DNA of 64,000 nucleotides, from positions 17,846 to 81,845 of IMG/VR virus record IMGVR_UViG_3300030202_002773; one strand, written 5' to 3'. This document shows positions 1 to 8,669 of the stretch, one piece after another. A program made the translations under genes and the position numbers. The notes under the pieces were generated by a model. The model ran no database searches, had not been told where the DNA came from, and saw only the letters and a program-made list of their open reading frames with translations. This DNA comes from a virus. How positions within the stretch are numbered: position 1 is the first letter of the stretch; every line of letters begins with the position of its first letter.

Positions 1-864
1 TCAAGTAAAGCAATAATAAGAAAGATTTTTAGAGATCTTAAACCAGAAGATGATAACTGGATTGATGATGCAATTGAGTGGATAGGTGAGGCTTTAGAAC
101 ATATAGGGTCTGCACCACAACTTATACAAAAACAATGTGTTTTAACAGTTGCTAATCATAAAGTTTTATTACCTACGGATTTATATTATGTAAATCAAGT
201 AGCTATAAATAATTCTGTATCTCCTACATCATCTTCTGAATTAGACACTTTAACAACTAAAGTAAAAGAATTAAAAGATGCTATTGTAGATGCTCAAGCT
301 AATGATTTAGAATATTCTGATACTGCTTCAGTTTTACATGAAATAAATAGTAGGATAGTAATTATTGAAAATATTTATTTTTCAGATGGTAACAGATTAC
401 AGCCATTACAGTATGGAGCAAGTACATTTCACAAAAGTATGCATTGTACAAACTGTGTAAATGAAAATGCAAACTATGAAGATACTTATATTATTGATGA
501 TGGGTATATAAAAACATCATTTGAAAGTGGAAAGATCTGTTTAAGCTATATGGCTTTTCCAACTGATGAAGATTGTTATCCACTAGTACCTGACGAAATA
601 AGCTTTAAAGAAGCAATGTTTTGGTATATATACAAAAAGATTTTATTATTTAATCCTATGTTTAAAGTTAATGGAATTAAATATGATTTTGCAGAACAAC
701 AATGGAAATACTATTGTACACAAGCAAGAAATGCTGCTAATTATCCAGATATAGATAAATATGAGTCATTTATGAATCAGTGGGTTAGACTCATTCCTAA
801 TATAAATAGACATGATTTAGCATTTGAACAATTAAACACAAGAGAAGATTTATATAGAGGATAA
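1..864 (+). CDS. Probable head-tail connector/ring structural protein (5' end missing)
   Basis: The reading frame is open from the first base, so the gene begins before the window; 287 residues are visible. The visible N-terminal part is helical and acidic and contains 'DDAIEWIGEALEHIG'. The C-terminal part has a Cys pair (HCTNC), a segment rich in Tyr/Phe, and 'QWKYYCTQARNAA'. I do not recognise a catalytic motif. Its place directly before the tail hub, at the start of the large late block, fits the small adaptor or ring proteins that sit between portal and tail hub in crAss-like podoviruses. The stop codon TAATG overlaps the start of the next gene, so the two are translated as a pair. An internal Met at 439 is not the true start, because the upstream codons look fully coding. 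The structural role is likely; the exact position in the tail is inference. Confidence 0.6.
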   Translation, partial: SSKAIIRKIFRDLKPEDDNWIDDAIEWIGEALEHIGSAPQLIQKQCVLTVANHKVLLPTDLYYVNQVAINNSVSPTSSSELDTLTTKVKELKDAIVDAQANDLEYSDTASVLHEINSRIVIIENIYFSDGNRLQPLQYGASTFHKSMHCTNCVNENANYEDTYIIDDGYIKTSFESGKICLSYMAFPTDEDCYPLVPDEISFKEAMFWYIYKKILLFNPMFKVNGIKYDFAEQQWKYYCTQARNAANYPDIDKYESFMNQWVRLIPNINRHDLAFEQLNTREDLYRG

Positions 865-3800
865 TGGCACATAAAAGATTTTTAAAAGGACTATTCAAAG
901 ATACTGCGCATATTGACCAACCAGAAGGAACTTGGAGATATGCTAGAAATGCTATTGCTAATGATAAGAAAGGATCTATTTCTAATGAAGGAGGTAATGA
1001 AATACAAGGATCACTTCCTAATTCTGAATCTGTAGTTATAGGTATTATAGAAATTACTAATGATAAAGCAATTATATTTTATATAGATAAATTTTCACAT
1101 TCACGAATAGGTAAATGGGAATCAGGAGTTTTTCAAAACGTGTATGTTCCTAATATTACATTACATGGGGATAAGGTTGATTTAAAATTTAATGTAAATT
1201 TTCCTATTGAAGGAACTTTTAATATTAATCCTGAAGGAGATTTAATTGTATATTGGACTGACGATTTAAATCCTCCACGAGCTTTAAATGTTACTGAACA
1301 GTTAAGTGGAAATAATACTTTTATATATGGAATAAATCCTACTACTTCTCATGATAATCATATAGATTTATTAAATTTATTTCCAAACTCAGGTCCAGTT
1401 CCACATATAACTTTAGGAGAAATATCTATAGGCCCATCTACCTATCAGACTGCAGTAAAAGAAGGAGGAGGTTTATTAACAGGAGTATATTATTTATCTT
1501 TAGCTTATGTTGATGATTCTTATACTGCTACTAATTTTTTAACAATGTCTAATCCTATATCTATTGTAGATGAAGGAGATCATACTAGACCTACTACAAA
1601 AAAAGATGGATCTAAAGAAAGTAGTCAAACTTCTAAAGCTATTACTTGGCAAGTTGATAATATAAATAAAGATTATAAATTTATAAGACCTGTAATTATT
1701 AGAAAAATGGCAGATGCTGTTGATGCTTATAGATTAAATGACATAGAAATTACACCTGCATCTCAATTAGATGTAGTATTTAGTGGTATAGAAGGATTTA
1801 CTGCAACATCTTTAGAAGATGTTATTATTGATACAGTATCTTATGAAACAGCTAAAACAATTAATCAATTAGATGGTATATTATATGTAGGAAATACAAC
1901 TAGTGTAGAAGATTTAGGATATCAAAAATATGCTAATAATATAAAATTAAATGCTGTTACAAAAACATTTGAAAATTTTGATGAAAATGTATTATCAGTT
2001 GATAATTTAGAAACAGGTTTTAATTCATTTCCTGTTGATCAGATGGGTCCTCCTGGAGCTCTTGTAGATGTAGATGTTGATCATAGTAAATCTTATAGAT
2101 ATATTCCTAATATATTTAAATATAAAGGATATATGAGAGATGAAGTATATGCTTTTTATATTGCATTTATTCTTAATGACGGTAGTATGTCTTATGCTTA
2201 TCATATACCTGGGAGAACATCGGCTGGAACAGAAAATAATCCTTTAGAAAATGAAGGATGGTTTAAAAAGTTTGAAAAATTAAGCCCTTCAATTATAAAA
2301 CAATTCCATCTTCATGATTTTAGTAATATTGCTCAAGGTTCTAATTTAATCCCAGGAACAACAGATGCTAGAAATATGAACTATTGGCAGAATGCTACAG
2401 AACTTTATCCTGAAACAAGTAATTTTGAAATATGGGATGGGGCTTCTGGATATACTGGTTTTGATTTAAAAGGTAGAAATGTTAGACACCATCATTTTCC
2501 TTCAAATGGAAATCCAACACATAAAACTATTCATGATAATACATCAGAAGTTACGCATTCTCAAGGTGTTTTGTATGATGTAATAAACTGGGAGTCAGAT
2601 GATGGGAGTAGTGGTACTAAAGATTTTAGAGTAGAATATGTCGATCCAAATTCAGGTTCTAGTGGTACTCATAATTTACCCTGTGATGTTTGGAAAATAG
2701 CTAGATTTGGTCCAGGACAAGTTGGTACAGATATTGTTGCTACTACCCCTACAGCTCCTTCACAACCAGGTATGTATACGGCATTATGGAAAAATCAAAA
2801 ATATTTTGTAGCAGATCAACCAATGCAAGTTAGAGTTAAATGGGCGATTACAATAGAGAGATCCAGTAGCTCTGATAATAAAGACCACTTTGGAGAAGCA
2901 CAGCTATTAAAAGAAGAAGTTGGAGGACAACTGACAACTATTCAATCTGATACATGGGCATTAGATGTGAATGGTCTTACTACTACAATAGCTCAACCGG
3001 GGGTTTTTTGTGCTGTTCAACATTTAGATACTGGAGATAAATTATATTTAAGAGTAAGGCAAACAACTGATGAACCAAATGGTGGGTCTGGAAGTAGTGA
3101 ATGTGGATATTGGGTTAGGCAAATGGGAGGTCAAATAATGGGTGGTAATAGTATTAGGTTTGAAGTATTATGTGAACAAGGAAATTATCTAGATACTGAT
3201 TTACATGATGTTAAATTATCTCATACTGTAAAAGCGTTAGGATTTGAATTAGAAGATCTTAAAATACCTAGGTCAATAGCTAATAAAGTACAAGGATTTA
3301 GAATATATAGAGCTAAAAGAAAACATGAAGATAAAAGAATATTAGGACAAAGTGTTTTAACTCCTATGTTACCAGATACTACAGTCTTAGGGCAGTGTGC
3401 AGAAACTGCTGGAAATATGGACGCTTCTCAAATAATGTCTTCAGCTCTTAGTTTAAGAGAAATGATTCTTACTAAAGATCCTTGGGCACAAGGATATACG
3501 CTCTATCCTGAATATCCAATTATGTATAGATATAATTCTACTTTTGGGTGGTTAGCAAATTTAGTAGATCAAAAAGGATATAAGTATTTTTCTTTTCATG
3601 ATTTTAATTTACTTCATACACAAAATACTATAGCGGGAGCAACACATATAAAGCCAGAATATTACATAAGAAATTTTGTATGGAATGCACCTACTTTAAA
3701 TCAGCCTAGAAAAATGGTTTCTAAAATTGTTGAGGATGATGGAAATGATGCGTATAGTGAACCTATAAAAAGGATAGAACAATTTTGGGGGTGGGATACA

Positions 3801-6272
3801 GATTTTAATTGCTATAGTAAAGAAATAAAAGGTGCTATTTTTGCAGGATGTTCTTATACAGCTGTAAATTCTTTAGCTGCTTTTGATGAAAATACTAATG
3901 ATATAAGACATCACTATGCAGCTCCTAGACTTATTGGGCAAAAATCAAAATCATACCTTCCGGGAGATAGTATATTTCAAGCTTCATCTTTAGGATTTGG
4001 AGGTAAAATAGCTAATGAACTTGGAGAAAGTTGCTTAGTGTTAGGATTGTCAGATAATCATGAATTTTATACATCAGGTTTAATTTCAAATCGAGGAGGA
4101 ACATCAGTTAATAGTGGACTATCTACTAATATTTTATCAAATTACGGACAATATCATGCTAATAGTCCTTCTATATTAATAAATCCTAATTTACTAAATA
4201 GCGATCCTTATGTTAATTATCTTTTTAATGATGTTGAAGAAGTAAATAATAGAAGAAGTCAAGTTTTAATGGCTAATTTACATGCATTTAAAACTGATAT
4301 GTATAAGTCTATAGATAATCAAGAATTAGTATGGACAGGATTTGAGGTGTTAGGAGATGATTTAGATAACTTTATATTTGAAGAAGTTCTTGGTAGAGAG
4401 CCGGGTGGAAATGCAGATTTTAAAACTAGTAGTATTAATAGTGAAGGAATATTTGGAGGAGATATATATATATGTAGATATGGATTTAGATCTACTTTAA
4501 ATAATAATAGTATAGATAAAGAGTCTACCCCATTAAGATCAATTCATTATCAAATAGTAGAGAGTGTAGATAATATTAATTTTAGACATTCAGAAAACGA
4601 TGACAGTTTATACTTTCCAGGATCTATAGCAAAAAGAGTTTTAGGTACAGACGGAGGTATAGATTTTACACATCAAGATAATTTAAAATATGATGAAAGT
4701 TTTTCAGCGGTAAATGATTTAAGACCTGCTTTTCCATTACCTTTAAAAGAAATTGAACAAACTGAATTTCCTACAAGAGCACATAGAAGTGTTAAAAGAG
4801 ATACAACTAGTTTAACAGATAACTATAGAATATTCTTAGCAAATGAATTTAAAGATATACCTAAAAATAGAGGAGATCTTTGGAAGTTATCTACTTTTAA
4901 TAACTTATTATATTTTCATATGGAAGAAAGTTTATACGTTACAAAAGGTAAACAGCAAATGCAAATGAAAGATGGGACTGAAGCATTTGTAGGAAGTGGA
5001 GATATATTCCAACAAGAACCTGATGAAATAATGCAGGCAGATAAAGGTTATGGAGGAACACAATCTCAATGGGCAGCATTAACTACTAATTATGGATACT
5101 TCTTTGTAGATGTTAATTCTAGAAAAGTATTCTTAATGAAAGATAAATTAAACGAGATTAGTACTGCGGGATTAGAAAATTGGTTTAAAGATAATTTACC
5201 TTTTAGGTTAGAAGCATTTTCTTATAATTCTCCATGTATATCTAAAGTATTTGATAATCCTCTAATAGGTCTTGGACTTACTGCAGTATATGATCCTAAA
5301 TTTAAAAGAATTATATTAACTAAAAAAGATCTTGAACCTACAGCAGCTTTTATAAGAGGTTATAATTTATATTTAACAATGACAAGTGGAAGTGGGGTAT
5401 TTGAATATGATGAAGGAATGATATTTTTTGATTGCGAAAAAGGTCAATATGTAAGAGTAACTGTTAATGAAAATCCTGGAGGGCCTACTACATTTAGTTT
5501 TTTTGTAATAGACTGGGACAATTACGCATATTTTACAGCTAAAGATTGGACAATATCTTATTATCCAGAATTTAATATTTGGAGTTCATTTCATGATTAT
5601 ACACCATATATATATTTTAATACTTCAGAAACGTTTTATTCTATAAATAAAGGATATTCAGGTATATGGGAACACAATTCAGATACTAGAGGCTCTTTTT
5701 ATGGTTCAACATTTCCATTTGAAATAGAGTATATCCATAATGAAACTAGAGAAGAAGATGCGTTACTAGCAAGTTTTAACTATACTTTAGAAACTTTCAA
5801 TCCTCAAAATATAAGTGTATTAGAACATGGATTTACTTCTTTCTTTGTGTATAATACTTTACAAATATCTGCAGATAGCATAGGGCCTAAAGGAGCTGTA
5901 ATTCCAACACCTCTTGAATATTTAGTTAATGTAAGACGAGTAGGTAATAATTGGAAAATAAATAACTTTAGAGATATGGCAGACATAGCTTTAAATAATA
6001 CAGCAGGTGGATATTATATGTCTACAAATACTAACATAATAGGTGGAATTAATACAGGAACTATAACAACTTCTTCTATAGACAATATGTTTATTGTTGA
6101 TGGAATGAGTGAGATTATAAATCCAGATTATATAAATATAACTAAAGAATGGCAAGATAGAAGGAAATTTATAGATAAATGGGCAGGAATTCGTCTAATT
6201 TATAACAACATAAGCAATAATTTACTAAATTTGTACTCTGCACAAACAGCAGTACGTAAAACATATAAATAA
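864..6272 (+). CDS. Giant tail hub / stabilisation protein (P22 gp10-like N-terminus)
   Basis: This 1802-residue virion protein most likely forms the tail hub or nozzle below the portal. Residues about 19-47 (DQPEGTWRYARNAI, then SISNEGGNEI) match the opening of P22 gp10-like phage stabilisation proteins and of the enlarged crAss-like versions. The rest is rich in beta-forming, Gly/Asn/Tyr/Asp residues. It contains repeated short blade-like stretches such as 'LWKLSTFNNLLYFHMEESLYV' split over residues about 1330-1360, as expected of a beta-propeller with inserted domains. It is several times longer than P22 gp10, so extra domains must be present, perhaps for host contact. There are no membrane segments and no signal peptide. 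It starts inside the TAATG overlap with the preceding gene and ends 1 bp before the next one. I am fairly sure of the class and unsure of the domain boundaries. Confidence 0.7.
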   Translation: MAHKRFLKGLFKDTAHIDQPEGTWRYARNAIANDKKGSISNEGGNEIQGSLPNSESVVIGIIEITNDKAIIFYIDKFSHSRIGKWESGVFQNVYVPNITLHGDKVDLKFNVNFPIEGTFNINPEGDLIVYWTDDLNPPRALNVTEQLSGNNTFIYGINPTTSHDNHIDLLNLFPNSGPVPHITLGEISIGPSTYQTAVKEGGGLLTGVYYLSLAYVDDSYTATNFLTMSNPISIVDEGDHTRPTTKKDGSKESSQTSKAITWQVDNINKDYKFIRPVIIRKMADAVDAYRLNDIEITPASQLDVVFSGIEGFTATSLEDVIIDTVSYETAKTINQLDGILYVGNTTSVEDLGYQKYANNIKLNAVTKTFENFDENVLSVDNLETGFNSFPVDQMGPPGALVDVDVDHSKSYRYIPNIFKYKGYMRDEVYAFYIAFILNDGSMSYAYHIPGRTSAGTENNPLENEGWFKKFEKLSPSIIKQFHLHDFSNIAQGSNLIPGTTDARNMNYWQNATELYPETSNFEIWDGASGYTGFDLKGRNVRHHHFPSNGNPTHKTIHDNTSEVTHSQGVLYDVINWESDDGSSGTKDFRVEYVDPNSGSSGTHNLPCDVWKIARFGPGQVGTDIVATTPTAPSQPGMYTALWKNQKYFVADQPMQVRVKWAITIERSSSSDNKDHFGEAQLLKEEVGGQLTTIQSDTWALDVNGLTTTIAQPGVFCAVQHLDTGDKLYLRVRQTTDEPNGGSGSSECGYWVRQMGGQIMGGNSIRFEVLCEQGNYLDTDLHDVKLSHTVKALGFELEDLKIPRSIANKVQGFRIYRAKRKHEDKRILGQSVLTPMLPDTTVLGQCAETAGNMDASQIMSSALSLREMILTKDPWAQGYTLYPEYPIMYRYNSTFGWLANLVDQKGYKYFSFHDFNLLHTQNTIAGATHIKPEYYIRNFVWNAPTLNQPRKMVSKIVEDDGNDAYSEPIKRIEQFWGWDTDFNCYSKEIKGAIFAGCSYTAVNSLAAFDENTNDIRHHYAAPRLIGQKSKSYLPGDSIFQASSLGFGGKIANELGESCLVLGLSDNHEFYTSGLISNRGGTSVNSGLSTNILSNYGQYHANSPSILINPNLLNSDPYVNYLFNDVEEVNNRRSQVLMANLHAFKTDMYKSIDNQELVWTGFEVLGDDLDNFIFEEVLGREPGGNADFKTSSINSEGIFGGDIYICRYGFRSTLNNNSIDKESTPLRSIHYQIVESVDNINFRHSENDDSLYFPGSIAKRVLGTDGGIDFTHQDNLKYDESFSAVNDLRPAFPLPLKEIEQTEFPTRAHRSVKRDTTSLTDNYRIFLANEFKDIPKNRGDLWKLSTFNNLLYFHMEESLYVTKGKQQMQMKDGTEAFVGSGDIFQQEPDEIMQADKGYGGTQSQWAALTTNYGYFFVDVNSRKVFLMKDKLNEISTAGLENWFKDNLPFRLEAFSYNSPCISKVFDNPLIGLGLTAVYDPKFKRIILTKKDLEPTAAFIRGYNLYLTMTSGSGVFEYDEGMIFFDCEKGQYVRVTVNENPGGPTTFSFFVIDWDNYAYFTAKDWTISYYPEFNIWSSFHDYTPYIYFNTSETFYSINKGYSGIWEHNSDTRGSFYGSTFPFEIEYIHNETREEDALLASFNYTLETFNPQNISVLEHGFTSFFVYNTLQISADSIGPKGAVIPTPLEYLVNVRRVGNNWKINNFRDMADIALNNTAGGYYMSTNTNIIGGINTGTITTSSIDNMFIVDGMSEIINPDYINITKEWQDRRKFIDKWAGIRLIYNNISNNLLNLYSAQTAVRKTYK

Positions 6273-6273
6273 A

Positions 6274-8658
6274 ATGAACAAAAATATATATCAAACAGCC
6301 GGTCAAAAAGACGATGATTTCAGTAACCTAATAAACGTTACAAACGGAATACCAAAAAATTATAAACAAGTTGGTGGAAAATTAATGAATATTAATAAAA
6401 CAGGAACCGGAGAAAATAAAGTTTCAATAGGAGTATATCACGTAGTGAATGGAAAAAAAGTATTAGGATTCCCTCCTGTAAAAGGAACTGTTCCTAGAAA
6501 AGGAATGGGAGGAGCTAAATTATATAGGCAAGGAGGACTTAAATATTATCAAGAAGCTGGTATTAAAGAGGACACAAGGCCAATTGCAACTAGAAATATT
6601 AATACAGATTTTTTTGATCCTAATTTTAATCTTGGTGCTAGACCTTTTGGAGCATCAGGACTAAATGTTAATTTTAATCCAAGACTTGCTATAGGTCCAG
6701 ATAATAAATTTGCAAGTTTTTATTCTAAAGGTAGTGGATATAATACTGTACCTGGAGGAGATCAAGCTAGATTAACTATTGGTCCAAATCTTAGTAGCAG
6801 TATGCTTTATAAAAATTACAGTAATACATATCCTCACAAAAGTGTAGTTGAAGGAAGAAATACTCTTGGAGGAAGAATGAGTTTTAACGCTCCTATAGGA
6901 AATAGAGGTTTTATTGGTGGGATAAATGCAGAAGCTGGAACAGTATTAAGTGGTAGAAATGAAATTGATGATCAATCACAATCTCCATATCAAGGTCATG
7001 TAGTAAATCCTATTACAGGTAATGACAAAACTTATACACAAGTTGGAGCTGGATTAGGATATTATCCTAAAAATAAATATTTTGGAGGAAAGTTAAATAT
7101 TGGATATGGTAGTGAAGGGTCTGTAACACCTGGACTTAATTATGGAGCAACTGCAAATTGGGGTCCAGCTACATTTAATATAAATAAAGGTAGACATGGA
7201 ATAGGAGGAGGATTTGGAGTTAGTTTACCTATAGGTGGACCTTCTCGTAGAGGTAATCAAAATCCTTTAGAAAGACAAACAGGTGGAATGTATGGTTCAA
7301 ATACACTGTCAGCCGCAGGTCAGGGTGGGTCACCTCAAATAGGAACTACATCTACAATTGTAGGACGAGAAACAGATCCAGCTTTACAGGAAGCTAGAAT
7401 GCAAGGATTATTAGCATCTACTGAAGGATTAAATACACAATCACAAGGTCTTATAGATCAAACAAGACAACAAGAATCTCAAGATAAAATGATGGCTGAA
7501 CGAGCAGGAATGTCAGAATTACAAAATTTTCAAAGTGCTAGTAATGCAGGTATTGGTGCAGTTAGTAGAGGTGCTCAAATGATTGGAAATCAAGTAGATC
7601 CTGGACAAAATCCAAATACTTGGGCAGGAGCATATCAAGCTGGAAAAACTGCTTATGATTTATCACAGGCAGCTAATTTAGCAGGTCAAGGAACTCAAAT
7701 GATTGACGGTATGAATGTTATTACTGATGCAGCTAAAGCGGGTCAGGCAGCACAATTAGCAACAGATGCAGGAGGATTTATAGGTTCAAGTGCAGATGCA
7801 GCAAATACCGGTACAATAGTATTAGATGCAGCAGGAAATACAGTTAACGCAGGTAGTACTGCTGGAAATGTAGCATCTGCTGTTGGGTCAGCTATGCCTT
7901 GGGGTACGATAGCAAGTTATGCAGGAAAAGGACTATCAAATCTAGCAGATGATGATGATCCTACAAAATCTAATGTTGGAGAATATGCTGGAAAAATGGT
8001 AGAAAGAGCAGGACAAGGAGCTACAGTTGGGTCATTTTTTCCTGGTCCTGGTACAGCAATTGGTGCAGGTATAGGAGCAATAGTTGGAGGAGTTGAACAA
8101 GCAGTAGGAACAAAGAAAGCAAGAAGAGCAGAATCTGAGTATGAAGCAGAAGCAACAGCAAATAGAAATAAAGGAATATATGATCTTAATAAAAGAGTAG
8201 GTAGTTTATATGGATCACATTTGTCTAATATAGCGGCAGGTAATTTAGCACAAAAAACAATATCTGGTCAAAATCTTGGTAGAAATGTAATGTATCAACA
8301 AGGAGGTAAAAGAGCTCCTAAAAGCTTAGATCGTATGATGGATACAGCACAAAATTTTAGTGGAAGTAGAAACTTATCAGATAAAATGGATGTACCATTT
8401 TCTGTAGCAGGTCAAAGATTTCCATCTATACCTTCTGAAGAATATTCACAATTGATGCAGAACAGAATTACTTCTGGAGATATAAGTGATTATGGAGTTT
8501 TAAGATCAGATCATCCTGTTGCTATACAACAACAAGAAAATCAAGTAAGAAATAAAATGAACATGATTAGAGATTACCAAAAATCACAGTTAACTTATAA
8601 ACATGGAGGCAGAAAAGGAATGATGATGGGAATGCCAAGATATGGTTATAACTATTAA
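6274..8658 (+). CDS. Virion cargo/ejection protein with outer-membrane-barrel-like and glycine-zipper regions
   Basis: This 794-residue protein is modular. Residues 1-96 carry two motifs of the K/R-Y-Q-x-(A/G)-G type: IYQTAG at 5-10, and YRQGGLKYYQEAG at 84-96. Residues about 110-330 are Gly/Asn/aromatic-rich with alternating polar and apolar residues, e.g. 'GGKLNIGYGSEG' and 'GGGFGVSLPIGG'. This is the pattern of transmembrane beta-strands in an outer-membrane barrel. Residues 370-590 are Gln/Ala-rich and helical. Residues about 592-613 form a glycine zipper (GPGTAIGAGIGAIVGGVEQA) able to insert into a membrane. Further GG motifs follow at 673-679 (MYQQGGK) and near the C-terminus (YKHGGRKG). 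It has no signal peptide, so any barrel would be delivered from the virion. Position and composition fit an ejected internal protein. The barrel reading is by eye and needs structure prediction. Confidence 0.55.
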   Translation: MNKNIYQTAGQKDDDFSNLINVTNGIPKNYKQVGGKLMNINKTGTGENKVSIGVYHVVNGKKVLGFPPVKGTVPRKGMGGAKLYRQGGLKYYQEAGIKEDTRPIATRNINTDFFDPNFNLGARPFGASGLNVNFNPRLAIGPDNKFASFYSKGSGYNTVPGGDQARLTIGPNLSSSMLYKNYSNTYPHKSVVEGRNTLGGRMSFNAPIGNRGFIGGINAEAGTVLSGRNEIDDQSQSPYQGHVVNPITGNDKTYTQVGAGLGYYPKNKYFGGKLNIGYGSEGSVTPGLNYGATANWGPATFNINKGRHGIGGGFGVSLPIGGPSRRGNQNPLERQTGGMYGSNTLSAAGQGGSPQIGTTSTIVGRETDPALQEARMQGLLASTEGLNTQSQGLIDQTRQQESQDKMMAERAGMSELQNFQSASNAGIGAVSRGAQMIGNQVDPGQNPNTWAGAYQAGKTAYDLSQAANLAGQGTQMIDGMNVITDAAKAGQAAQLATDAGGFIGSSADAANTGTIVLDAAGNTVNAGSTAGNVASAVGSAMPWGTIASYAGKGLSNLADDDDPTKSNVGEYAGKMVERAGQGATVGSFFPGPGTAIGAGIGAIVGGVEQAVGTKKARRAESEYEAEATANRNKGIYDLNKRVGSLYGSHLSNIAAGNLAQKTISGQNLGRNVMYQQGGKRAPKSLDRMMDTAQNFSGSRNLSDKMDVPFSVAGQRFPSIPSEEYSQLMQNRITSGDISDYGVLRSDHPVAIQQQENQVRNKMNMIRDYQKSQLTYKHGGRKGMMMGMPRYGYNY

Positions 8659-8669
8659 AAATAAAAATT